A stretch of 64,000 nucleotides of DNA from Microbacterium sp. CSI-V (GTDB lineage Bacteria > Actinomycetota > Actinomycetes > Actinomycetales > Microbacteriaceae), in contig NZ_MTQM01000008.1 in the NCBI RefSeq assembly GCF_001984105.1, positions 372,001-436,000 on the forward strand, in the 5' to 3' direction. The translations under genes and the position numbers were made by a program. This document shows positions 54,668 through 62,296 of this stretch, piece after piece (the stretch's first letter is position 1; every line of letters starts with the position of its first letter). The notes below the pieces were generated by a model. That model was not told the DNA's origin, did not search any database, and saw nothing but the letters and a program-made list of their open reading frames with translations.

Positions 54668-55279
54668 TCACTCGGCGTCGGCGTCGCCCTTCCGGCGCGG
54701 CCGCAGGAGCAGCGCGATGACGACGCCGACCACGATGACCGCCACGCCACCGACGGACAGACCGATCACCAGCCCCGAGGGTGCGGCCGCGGGCGCCGCG
54801 GCATCCGGTGCCGCCTCCGCCTGCTGCGAAGCGACGCCCGCGCAGGGCGACGACTCGGCGCCCTGGCCGACCGGCTCTCCCGCGGCGGGCGCGTACGAGA
54901 ACGCGTAGGTTCCCGACACGGGGTGCCCGTCGGACGACACCGCCCGCCACGTCACCTGGTACTCGCCGGCGGCCCCGAGCTCGACCGGGGTGGTCAGCGT
55001 CGGACCGGCGAGCGCGGTGCAGTCGGTCTCGTAGTGACGGGCGTCCGGCCCGACCACGATCACCTCGTTCCCCCCGTCGGCACCGAGGAGGTTGGCGCTG
55101 AACGTCAGCTCCACATCGGATGCCGTCGACACCGTCGCATCCGCCGCCGGCGTCGACGAGACAAGGCTGTCGTGGGCCGATGCGGCCTGTGCCCCGCCGA
55201 ACGCGGCGCCCACGGCGACCGCGGCGACGATGAGGCTGAGGACGCCGACTCGACGCCGGGGCGCCGTGAGCGCGCGCAC
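54668..55279 (-). CDS. CopC-domain copper-binding exported protein
   Basis: A 203-residue exported protein. A signal peptide is cleaved after ASA, giving a mature start HDSLVSSTPA; the N-terminal His and the later SDGHPVSGTYAF are the CopC copper ligand regions. A Pro/Ala linker and a C-terminal membrane anchor (VIGLSVGGVAVIVVGVVIALLL) followed by RPRRKGD hold it on the cell surface. It lies 2 nt after the YcnI-type gene in the same direction, as in copper-acquisition operons. Confidence 0.9.
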   Translation of the reverse strand: MRALTAPRRRVGVLSLIVAAVAVGAAFGGAQAASAHDSLVSSTPAADATVSTASDVELTFSANLLGADGGNEVIVVGPDARHYETDCTALAGPTLTTPVELGAAGEYQVTWRAVSSDGHPVSGTYAFSYAPAAGEPVGQGAESSPCAGVASQQAEAAPDAAAPAAAPSGLVIGLSVGGVAVIVVGVVIALLLRPRRKGDADAE

Positions 55280-55281
55280 GG

Positions 55282-56037
55282 TCAGGCCTTCTTCGGACGG
55301 CGGGCGAACGCCAGTGCGCCCAGCACCGCGCCGCCGATGCCGATCACGAGCGCGGCGATGCTGAGGCCCAGGGCCGCGCCCGCGGAACCGTCCGTGGACG
55401 ACGCCGACGCCTCGGACATGGTGTGGTCGTCATGTCCGTCGGCCGCGGGTGCCGCGGTCGACGTGTCGTGCGACGCACCGTGACCCGTGGTCGGGGGCGC
55501 GTCGTTGATGTACAGCACGGGAGCGGGCTCGAGCGTGTCGTCGGCGGCGACCTCGTCGGGAGTCGCCGACCAGTTCACGACCTCGCCGTCGGAGTACGTC
55601 TGCACGGCCGGGAGGACGACGTGTCCGGTGTCGGGCACGGGTCCGAGGACGGCCGAGAAGACCTGGAACTGGTCCTGGCCGATGCCCACGCCGGGGTCGG
55701 CCTGCCAGACGATCTTCAGCGGTCCGTCGCTGACGGTGTTGCCGTCGACCTCGACGGGCGCGGGGTAGGCGCCCTTCTCGACGGTCGCCGTCCAGCCGGG
55801 CACCGGCTGCACGAGAACGGCGGTGAACGGGGTGTCGGTCGGGAGCGTCACCTCGACCTTGACGGTAGAGGCTGTCTCGGACTCGGTCGGAACGCGGAAG
55901 TTCACCGTGGCGTAGCTGCCCGGGGTGGCGGTGTTCGGGTTGACGGTGACGTGTGCGGATGCCGCGAGGGGCACGCCCAGAGCGAGGGCGAGGCCGGCGG
56001 CCGCGCCCACGAGGGCGCGCGAGAGGGAACGGGACAT
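55282..56037 (-). CDS. YcnI-family (DUF1775) copper-associated exported protein
   Basis: A 251-residue exported protein: signal peptide, then mature N terminus HVTVNPNTATPGSYATVNFRVP. The first His after ASA is the conserved mononuclear copper ligand of YcnI. The DUF1775 domain runs to about residue 160. A His-rich segment (GHGASHDTSTAAPAADGHDDH) precedes a C-terminal membrane anchor. It forms an operon with the CopC protein and a small membrane protein. Confidence 0.9.
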   Translation of the reverse strand: MSRSLSRALVGAAAGLALALGVPLAASAHVTVNPNTATPGSYATVNFRVPTESETASTVKVEVTLPTDTPFTAVLVQPVPGWTATVEKGAYPAPVEVDGNTVSDGPLKIVWQADPGVGIGQDQFQVFSAVLGPVPDTGHVVLPAVQTYSDGEVVNWSATPDEVAADDTLEPAPVLYINDAPPTTGHGASHDTSTAAPAADGHDDHTMSEASASSTDGSAGAALGLSIAALVIGIGGAVLGALAFARRPKKA

Positions 56038-56109
56038 GAATGCTGCTTTCTGAATGTGCGCAGGCGTGATCGCACGCCGGAACGCGAGGGGTGAGGAGGT
56101 GGGAGGGTT

Positions 56110-56703
56110 TCACGCCGGAAGCGGCGGACCCCGATGCCTCATCACCGACAGGACGGTCATGCCGACCGTCAGCAGCGGCGGCTCCGGACGCACCCGGGGC
56201 ACCGCGAGCGGGCGCGGTGCCGTCAGGGGCACCAGCGCGCGGAAGGTGTCGGACAGCAGCCCGGCGACCGCGCGCAGCGCGCGTTCCCCCGAGCCCAGCG
56301 CGAGGACCGTGACCCCCGCGGCGAACGCGTGCGCCAGCCACATCCAGGGCGACTCGGTGCCCGTGAGCCCGTGCGAGTGGGCGGATGCCGCGACCTCGGC
56401 GAGCGCGACCGCCTCGCCGTGGTGACCGGCCGTCGCGATGCCCCCGCTCAGGTCGAGGGCCAGCAGCGAGTGGAACAGCAACTGGCTGGCGGCGATCGCG
56501 GCCGTCAGACGCCACCACGACACGGTGCGTCCGACGAGGGCGATGCACAGGGGCGACGCGAGGCTCAGGGCCAGGACGACGTTGAGCACGGAGGGGAGCT
56601 CGCCGGCGGCGACGGTGTGCGACAGGGTCGCGACCAGCGTCGCGACCACGGCAGCGGAGACCCCGCGTGCCGCGCGGCGCGCGCGCCCCGCCCGTGCCGA
56701 CAT
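56110..56703 (-). CDS. Membrane protein of the CopC/YcnI operon
   Basis: A 197-residue protein with about four or five membrane segments and short loops, no named family. A loop contains several His and Met residues (GHHGEAVALAEVAASAHSHGLTGTESPWMW), a plausible metal-handling surface. ATG 56703 has GGAGAGG upstream; an ATG at 56718 is an alternative. It is first in the operon with YcnI and CopC, 72 nt before the former, in the position CopD or DUF2946-type genes often take. Confidence 0.7.
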   Translation of the reverse strand: MSARAGRARRAARGVSAAVVATLVATLSHTVAAGELPSVLNVVLALSLASPLCIALVGRTVSWWRLTAAIAASQLLFHSLLALDLSGGIATAGHHGEAVALAEVAASAHSHGLTGTESPWMWLAHAFAAGVTVLALGSGERALRAVAGLLSDTFRALVPLTAPRPLAVPRVRPEPPLLTVGMTVLSVMRHRGPPLPA

Positions 56704-56861
56704 GTCGGTCCTCTCCATCCGTTCGCTGCCATTCCACCACACGGGTCGGACACCTCGGCGCTGTATGGCGCCCCGCGGCGGCGGTCCCCGGTGCCGCCCC
56801 GCGCCCGTCGGCCGGGCGTACGCTCGACCCATGTCCCCCTCCTCGCGCGGCCGGTCCTGAC

Positions 56862-57740
56862 ATGGGCCGCCTGACCGCTCCGCGTCGCGTCACCCGCATC
56901 ACGCTGGACGGCGTGAACCGGCAGCGGCCGGACGTGGTCGCTGTCGAGGAGCCGCTCGAGATCCGGGTCGCTGGTTCCCCGCTGTCGGTGACGATGCGCA
57001 CGCCCGGGCACGACGTCGAACTCGCGGCCGGATTCCTCGTGTCGGAGGGCGTCCTCCACCGCGGCGACCAGTTCGCGCGGGCGATCCACTGCGGCGGACC
57101 GGGTACGGGCGGCGCCGACGGCAACACCTACAACGTCCTCGACCTCACGCTCGCTCCCGGCGTGACGCTCCCCTCCCCCGACATCGCCCGCAACTTCTAC
57201 ACCACGAGTTCGTGCGGCGTGTGCGGCACGGCATCCATCGAGGCCGTCGAGAAGGTGTCGTCGTACGACGTGTCGGAGGACGGCATCCGGGTCGATGCCG
57301 TCGACCTCGCCGGCTTCCCCGACCGGCTCCGCGAGGGGCAGAAGGTGTTCGAGAAGACCGGCGGACTGCACGCCGCGGCGCTCTTCGACATCGCGACCGG
57401 CGAGATGCTCGTCGTCCGGGAAGACGTCGGACGACACAACGCCGTCGACAAGGTCGTCGGCTGGGCCCTGCTCAACGACCGGCTGCCGCTGCGCGGCACC
57501 GTGCTGCAGGTGTCGGGCCGCGTGAGCTTCGAGCTGGTGCAGAAGGCCGTGATGGCCGGCATCCCGATCCTGTCCGCCGTGTCCGCGCCGTCGTCTCTCG
57601 CGATCGAGCTCGCGGAGCGCGCGGGACTCACCGTCGCGGGGTTCGTCCGCGGCGGCAGCATGAACCTCTACACACGTCCGGATCGCATCCTCGTTCCATC
57701 CACAACCCCCGCACTCGCGGAAAGCTCCGGCGTACGCTGA
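56862..57740 (+). CDS. fdhD: FdhD, sulfurtransferase for formate dehydrogenase
   Basis: A 292-residue FdhD. It contains VEEPLEIRVAG, MRTPGHDVELAAGFLVSEG, the CxxC motif in TTSSCGVCGTAS, VREDVGRHNAVDKVVG and SGRVSFELVQKAVMAGIPIL. FdhD carries sulfur from a cysteine desulfurase to the molybdenum centre. It is followed after 60 nt by the FdhF-like gene it probably serves; moeA-mobA lie 3 kb upstream. Confidence 0.95.
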   Translation: MGRLTAPRRVTRITLDGVNRQRPDVVAVEEPLEIRVAGSPLSVTMRTPGHDVELAAGFLVSEGVLHRGDQFARAIHCGGPGTGGADGNTYNVLDLTLAPGVTLPSPDIARNFYTTSSCGVCGTASIEAVEKVSSYDVSEDGIRVDAVDLAGFPDRLREGQKVFEKTGGLHAAALFDIATGEMLVVREDVGRHNAVDKVVGWALLNDRLPLRGTVLQVSGRVSFELVQKAVMAGIPILSAVSAPSSLAIELAERAGLTVAGFVRGGSMNLYTRPDRILVPSTTPALAESSGVR

Positions 57741-57800
57741 CGGCAGGCGCACGGTGTGTGGATGCCACCGACTCGGCGCCGAAACCATCGGAGGGTGAAC

Positions 57801-60122
57801 ATGGGTGACGCGTTCGGGCTGATGAAGGACGCACCGCGTCAGGGCGGCCTCGGCCCCGCGGTCACGGGCGACTGGGAGAGCACCGGCGAGTACGAGCACC
57901 CGGCCGCCGGCTGGGGTGCGGCGCTCACGGTCGGGAAGGTCCTGCTCGAGCAGCGCCAGCCGATCGCCGGCACCAAGGCCATGTTCACGATGAACCACCC
58001 GAAGAGCGGTTTCGACTGCCCCGGGTGCGCGTGGCCCGACGACAAGGGCGTCGCCCTCGACATCTGCGAGAACGGCATCAAGCACGTCACGTGGGAGATG
58101 ACGCACAAGCGCGTCGGCAAGGAGTTCTTCGCCGAGCACTCCGTGACCGAGCTGTCGCAGTGGACGGACTTCGCGCTCGAGGATGCCGGTCGCCTCGTCG
58201 GTCCGATGGCGTACGACGCCGCGACCGACCACTACGTGCCGATCTCGTGGAACGACGCGTTCCGCCTGATCGCCCAGCACCTGCAGGGTCTCGACAGCCC
58301 CGACCAGGCCGCCTTCTACACCTCGGGGCGCCTGAGCAACGAGGCGTCGTTCCTCTACCAGCTGTTCGCGCGCGAGCTGGGCACGAACAACCTCCCCGAC
58401 TGCTCGAACATGTGCCACGAGGGCTCGGGCCGCGGGCTCACGGCCTCCCTCGCCACCGGCAAGGGCACCGCCGACCTCGAGGACTGGCAGAACTGCGACG
58501 CGCTGTTCGTCCTCGGCGTCAACGCGGCCTCGAACGCGCCGCGCATGCTCACGAGCCTCGCCGAGGCGGTCGAGCGCGGGGCGCAGGTCGTGCACGTGAA
58601 CCCGCTCCGCGAGGTCGCGGCGACCCGCACGATCGTGCCGCACGAGATCGTCGACATGGCGACGTTCCACGATCACCCCACCAGCACCCTCAACCTCCAG
58701 GTGCGCCCGGGCGGCGACCTGGCGCTCATCCGCGGCATGGCCAAGGTCGTGTTCGAGGCCGCCGAGCGCGACCCGTCGGTGCTCGACCAGGCGTTCCTCG
58801 AGGGCTACACCCACGACTACGAGGCCTACCGCGCACTGGTCGAGGCGACGCCGTGGGACGCCCTCGTCACGCAGGCGGGGCTCACCGAGACCGAGATCCG
58901 CGCGGCCGCCGACATCTACCTCGCGTCGGAGCGCACCGTGATCAGCTGGTGCCTCGGCGTCAGCCAGCACGAGCACGGCGTCGACACGGTCCGCGAGATC
59001 GTCAACCTCCTCCTGCTGCGCGGCAACGTCGGCCGCCTCGGCACCGGACCCTCGCCCGTGCGCGGCCACAGCAACGTGCAGGGCAACCGCACGTGCGGCA
59101 TCAACCACAAGCCGACGGAGGAGTGGCTCGCGAAGCTCGACGAGGTCTGCGGCATCCGCTCGCCCCGCGATCCCGGACTCGACACCGTGCACACGGTCGC
59201 GGCCCTCCACCGCGGCGACCTCAGAGTGTTCGTCGGCATGGGCGGCAACTTCGTGCGGGCCGCTCCCGACACCAAGCTCACGGCCGAGGGCATGAGCCGC
59301 TGCGAACTCACGGTGCACGTCAGCACGAAGCTCAACCGCAGCCACCTCACGCACGGCAAGGCCGCGTTGATCCTCCCGTGCCTCGGCCGCACCGAGCGCG
59401 ACGAGCAGGAGTCGGGTCCGCAGTCGATCTCGACCGAGGATGCCATGAGCTCCGTCATGCTCTCGCTCGGGTCGCGCAAGCCCGCCTCGCCGCACCTGCT
59501 CAGCGAGCCGGCGATCATCGCGCGCCTAGCCCGCGCCGCGATGCCCGCCTCGAAGACGCCGTGGGAGTGGTACGTCGGCGACTACGACCGCATCCGCGAC
59601 ACCATGGCGAAGGTGCTGCCCGGGTTCGAGGGCTTCAACGAGCTCGTCCGCCAGCACTGGGGCTTCCGCATCCCGCAGCCGGCGCGCGAACGCGACTTCC
59701 GCACCCCCTCGGGCAAGGCCGAGTTCTCCACCGCCGAGCTGCCCGACGTCATCCCCGCCGACTCCGACGTGCTGGTGCTCCAGACCATGCGCTCGCACGA
59801 CCAGTGGAACACCACGATCTACTCGGCCGACGACCGCTACCGCGGTGTCCGCAACATCCGCGAGCTCATCTTCATGAACCGCAGAGACATGCGCGACCGC
59901 GGCATCGCCGAGGGCGACCTCGTCGACATCGTCGCCACCTCGCGCGACGGGTCGGTCCGCAGCATCACGGCGTTCCGGGCGCTGGAGTACGACACCCCGC
60001 GCGGCAGCGCCGCCGGGTACTTCCCCGAGATGAACGTGCTGCTCGGCCCCGACGACTACAGCCGTCAGAGCGACCAGCCGCTGATGAAGAGCCTGCGCGT
60101 GCGGGTGGCCAGGACCGCCTGA
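57801..60122 (+). CDS. FdhF/YdeP-family molybdopterin oxidoreductase
   Basis: A 773-residue bis-MGD oxidoreductase of the FdhF/YdeP group. The N terminus has NHPKSGFDCPGCAWPD (CxxC) rather than a full 4Fe-4S four-Cys motif; the active-site region is NMCHEGSGRGL, and the cofactor segments are GVNAASNAPRML and GHSNVQGNRTCGI. The C-terminal cap has TPSGKAEFSTAELP and LQTMRSHDQWNT. There is no selenocysteine codon. Members are often called formate dehydrogenase alpha-like, but the substrate is unproven. ATG 57801 follows GGAGGG. Confidence 0.9.
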   Translation: MGDAFGLMKDAPRQGGLGPAVTGDWESTGEYEHPAAGWGAALTVGKVLLEQRQPIAGTKAMFTMNHPKSGFDCPGCAWPDDKGVALDICENGIKHVTWEMTHKRVGKEFFAEHSVTELSQWTDFALEDAGRLVGPMAYDAATDHYVPISWNDAFRLIAQHLQGLDSPDQAAFYTSGRLSNEASFLYQLFARELGTNNLPDCSNMCHEGSGRGLTASLATGKGTADLEDWQNCDALFVLGVNAASNAPRMLTSLAEAVERGAQVVHVNPLREVAATRTIVPHEIVDMATFHDHPTSTLNLQVRPGGDLALIRGMAKVVFEAAERDPSVLDQAFLEGYTHDYEAYRALVEATPWDALVTQAGLTETEIRAAADIYLASERTVISWCLGVSQHEHGVDTVREIVNLLLLRGNVGRLGTGPSPVRGHSNVQGNRTCGINHKPTEEWLAKLDEVCGIRSPRDPGLDTVHTVAALHRGDLRVFVGMGGNFVRAAPDTKLTAEGMSRCELTVHVSTKLNRSHLTHGKAALILPCLGRTERDEQESGPQSISTEDAMSSVMLSLGSRKPASPHLLSEPAIIARLARAAMPASKTPWEWYVGDYDRIRDTMAKVLPGFEGFNELVRQHWGFRIPQPARERDFRTPSGKAEFSTAELPDVIPADSDVLVLQTMRSHDQWNTTIYSADDRYRGVRNIRELIFMNRRDMRDRGIAEGDLVDIVATSRDGSVRSITAFRALEYDTPRGSAAGYFPEMNVLLGPDDYSRQSDQPLMKSLRVRVARTA

Positions 60123-60126
60123 CCGG

Positions 60127-60456
60127 ATGCCGCCGCTGCACGTTCTTTTCGTGTGCTCGCGCAACCGCCTCCGCAGTCCGACGGCGGAGGCGGTCTTCCG
60201 CGACTGGCCGGGGATCGAGGTCGCTTCGGTCGGCCTGAAGCCCGACGCCGAGGAGGTCGCGACCCCCGAGGACATCGCATGGGCCGACCTCATCCTCGTC
60301 ATGGAGCCGACGCACAAGCGCGAGCTGTCGCGCCGGTTCGTGCCGCAGCTGCGTGACACGCGCGTGGTGGTGCTCGGCATCCCGAACGACTACGGATTCA
60401 TGGATGCCGACCTCGTCGAGCGCCTGAGACGGGTGGTGCCGCGGCACCTGCCGTGA
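60127..60456 (+). CDS. Small low-molecular-weight protein tyrosine phosphatase-like protein
   Basis: A 109-residue protein with the phosphatase P-loop near the N terminus: VLFVCSRNRLRSPTAEAVF, i.e. C-x5-R-S. It is about 40 residues shorter than standard LMW phosphatases (about 150), lacking part of the C-terminal half; a possible general-acid Asp is in IPNDYGFMD. It starts 4 nt after the FdhF-like stop, so it is probably co-transcribed. Activity is uncertain. Confidence 0.8.
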   Translation: MPPLHVLFVCSRNRLRSPTAEAVFRDWPGIEVASVGLKPDAEEVATPEDIAWADLILVMEPTHKRELSRRFVPQLRDTRVVVLGIPNDYGFMDADLVERLRRVVPRHLP

Positions 60457-60466
60457 CGGCGCGCTC

Positions 60467-61045
60467 TCACACCGCGGAGTCACCACCGAGCACCGCGCGC
60501 AGACCGACGGAGTACTCCTCGAACGTCGTCTTCACGCCGAACGCGCGCTGCACGATGTACCCCTGCGCGAGCGCGACCATGTGGAGGCTGAGGTCCGCGG
60601 CATCCGTGCCGGGGTGCTCGGCCACCCACGGACCGAGGGCCTCCTCGTAGGCGCGCCGGATGCGCCCCACGATGTGGGTGATCAGCTGCTTCATCTCGGG
60701 GTCGACCGCGGCTTCCGCCCACATCTGCAGGACGACCGAGGCGGGGGTGCCGTCGTCGTCGAACCCGCGGAGGAAGCCTGCCACGAGGTCCCACGGCGAG
60801 CGCGGCTCCCCGCCTGCGGCCGCGATGTGCGCTTCGCGCGCCCCGATCACGGCGTTGGCGGCGTAGAGGGCGATCTGCGCCTTGCTCTCGAAGTGCGAGT
60901 AGATCGAGCCGGTCGACAGTCCCGACTCGGATGAGATGTCGGCGATCGCCGTGCGCGCGATGCCTTTTCGCTCCATCACCCGGATGGCGGCGCTCACGAT
61001 TTCGTCGCGGCGGGCCTGCGAGGACGCTTCCGTGAGTCTCGGCAT
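60467..61045 (-). CDS. TetR-family transcriptional regulator
   Basis: A 192-residue TetR repressor. The N-terminal HTH is ARRDEIVSAAIRVMERKGIARTAIADISSESGLSTGSIYSHFESKAQIALYA. The ligand-binding half is helical. ATG 61045 gives the family start; the frame is open to 61105. It is divergent from a membrane-protein gene 62 nt away with inverted repeats in between, so it very likely represses that gene and itself. Confidence 0.93.
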   Translation of the reverse strand: MPRLTEASSQARRDEIVSAAIRVMERKGIARTAIADISSESGLSTGSIYSHFESKAQIALYAANAVIGAREAHIAAAGGEPRSPWDLVAGFLRGFDDDGTPASVVLQMWAEAAVDPEMKQLITHIVGRIRRAYEEALGPWVAEHPGTDAADLSLHMVALAQGYIVQRAFGVKTTFEEYSVGLRAVLGGDSAV

Positions 61046-61049
61046 GCAA

Positions 61050-61093
61050 ACAGAGTACCCGTTCTGTATAGTCACACCCAGAACGCTCATTCT
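61050..61093. promoter_or_regulatory. Inverted repeats between the TetR gene and its divergent neighbour
   Basis: ACAGA-N8-TCTGT (61050-61067) and AGAA-N6-TTCT (61080-61093) flank the -10-like TATAGT at 61067-61072 for the rightward gene. CGTTCT in the first and AGAACG in the second are reverse complements, so both may bind the same TetR dimer. Confidence 0.5.
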
Positions 61094-61107
61094 CTTTGGA
61101 GGCACCC

Positions 61108-62121
61108 ATGTCCGCCCGCGTCGATCCGCCCACGCACTGGGCCCGCTCTCTCGCCATCGCCGTCGGCGCGGCGGTCGCCGTCACGCTGATCGTGCTCGCC
61201 TTCCTGTGGCCGGTGGCCACGGCATCCGCGAAGAACATCCCGCTCGCCGTCGTCGGCGATGCGGCATCCGTCACCCAGGTCGAGGACGGCCTGGCGGAGA
61301 ACGCCGACGGCGTCTTCGCCCCGACGACCTACGACAGCCGGGACGCTGCGATCGACGCGATCCAGCGACGGGAGGTCTACGGCGCGATCGTGACGGGCCC
61401 GCAACCCGAGGTCGTCGTCGCGACGGCGGCCGGCCCGGCCGTGGCGACGGCGCTCCGGGGAGTGGCGCAGGGCCTGCAGGCGCAGGTGTCCGCGCAGCTG
61501 GCCGCGCTGGGGCAGAACCCCCTGGCCGTCACGGTCACCGTCACCGACGTCGTGCCCCTCGTCGACGCCGACCCGAACGGTGCGGGCATCGTCGCGATCG
61601 GCTTCCCCCTCGTCCTGGGCGGCCTGGTCGGCGGCATCCTGATCTCGCTCCTGGTGACGGGGGTGGCCCGACGGATCACCGCCCTGGTCGTCTACGCGGT
61701 CGTGGCCGGAACCGCCGTCACCCTCATCGCGCACACCTGGTTCGGCATCCTGCCCGGCGACGCGCTCCCCCTCGCGGCGGGGGTCACTCTCGCCATGCTC
61801 GGGACCGCGTCGTTCATCGTGGGCCTGAACGCGCTCATCGGCCCTCCGGGCATCGCGGTCGGCGCCGTGACGACGATGCTCATCGGCAATCCCCTGTCGG
61901 CGGCGAGCATGCCGGTCCAGTTCCTCGCGGCACCGTGGGGCGGCGTCGGCCAGTTCTTCGTGCCCGGCGCCTCGGCGACCCTCATCCGCGACCTGAGCTA
62001 CTTCCCCGCAGCCGACACGACCCAGCCCTGGCTCGTGCTGGCGGCGTGGGCGCTCGTCGGCGTCGTGCTCAGCGCGATCGGCCACTGGCGCAACCGCGAG
62101 GTCGTCCACGTCGCGGAGTGA
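61108..62121 (+). CDS. TetR-controlled membrane protein (YhgE/Pip or DUF3533-like)
   Basis: A 337-residue protein: one N-terminal membrane helix (LAIAVGAAVAVTLIVLAFLWPV), an external domain of about 120 residues (KNIPLAVVGDAASVTQVEDGL), then about five helices. This layout matches the YhgE/Pip, DUF3533 and ABC-2-like exporters. ATG 61108 has TTTGGAGG upstream. Control by the divergent TetR gene suggests efflux or envelope stress; no ATPase gene accompanies it. Confidence 0.75.
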   Translation: MSARVDPPTHWARSLAIAVGAAVAVTLIVLAFLWPVATASAKNIPLAVVGDAASVTQVEDGLAENADGVFAPTTYDSRDAAIDAIQRREVYGAIVTGPQPEVVVATAAGPAVATALRGVAQGLQAQVSAQLAALGQNPLAVTVTVTDVVPLVDADPNGAGIVAIGFPLVLGGLVGGILISLLVTGVARRITALVVYAVVAGTAVTLIAHTWFGILPGDALPLAAGVTLAMLGTASFIVGLNALIGPPGIAVGAVTTMLIGNPLSAASMPVQFLAAPWGGVGQFFVPGASATLIRDLSYFPAADTTQPWLVLAAWALVGVVLSAIGHWRNREVVHVAE

Positions 62122-62149
62122 CCGGGCGGATGCCGCGCCCCACCGCCTC

Positions 62150-62214
62150 TGCGCAACCTCAGCGATTCGCGCAGCCGCGGCCCGGATCCCCCCGAATCGG
62201 CTGAGGTTGCGCGG
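62150..62214. repeat. Family C intergenic palindrome
   Basis: TGCGCAACCTCAGCGATTCG (62150-62169) is mirrored by CGAATCGGCTGAGGTTGCGC (62193-62212) with one extra base; the loop is about 23 nt. The arrangement copies that of families A and B, but the arm sequence is unrelated. It lies between the membrane-protein gene and purL. Confidence 0.88.
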
Positions 62215-62296
62215 ATCCCGGAGCCACGGCGGCCCGCGGCGGCCGCCCAACTAGACTGTCCCCGTCCGGCCCCTGCGATTCTTGGAGCTCAGCCGC

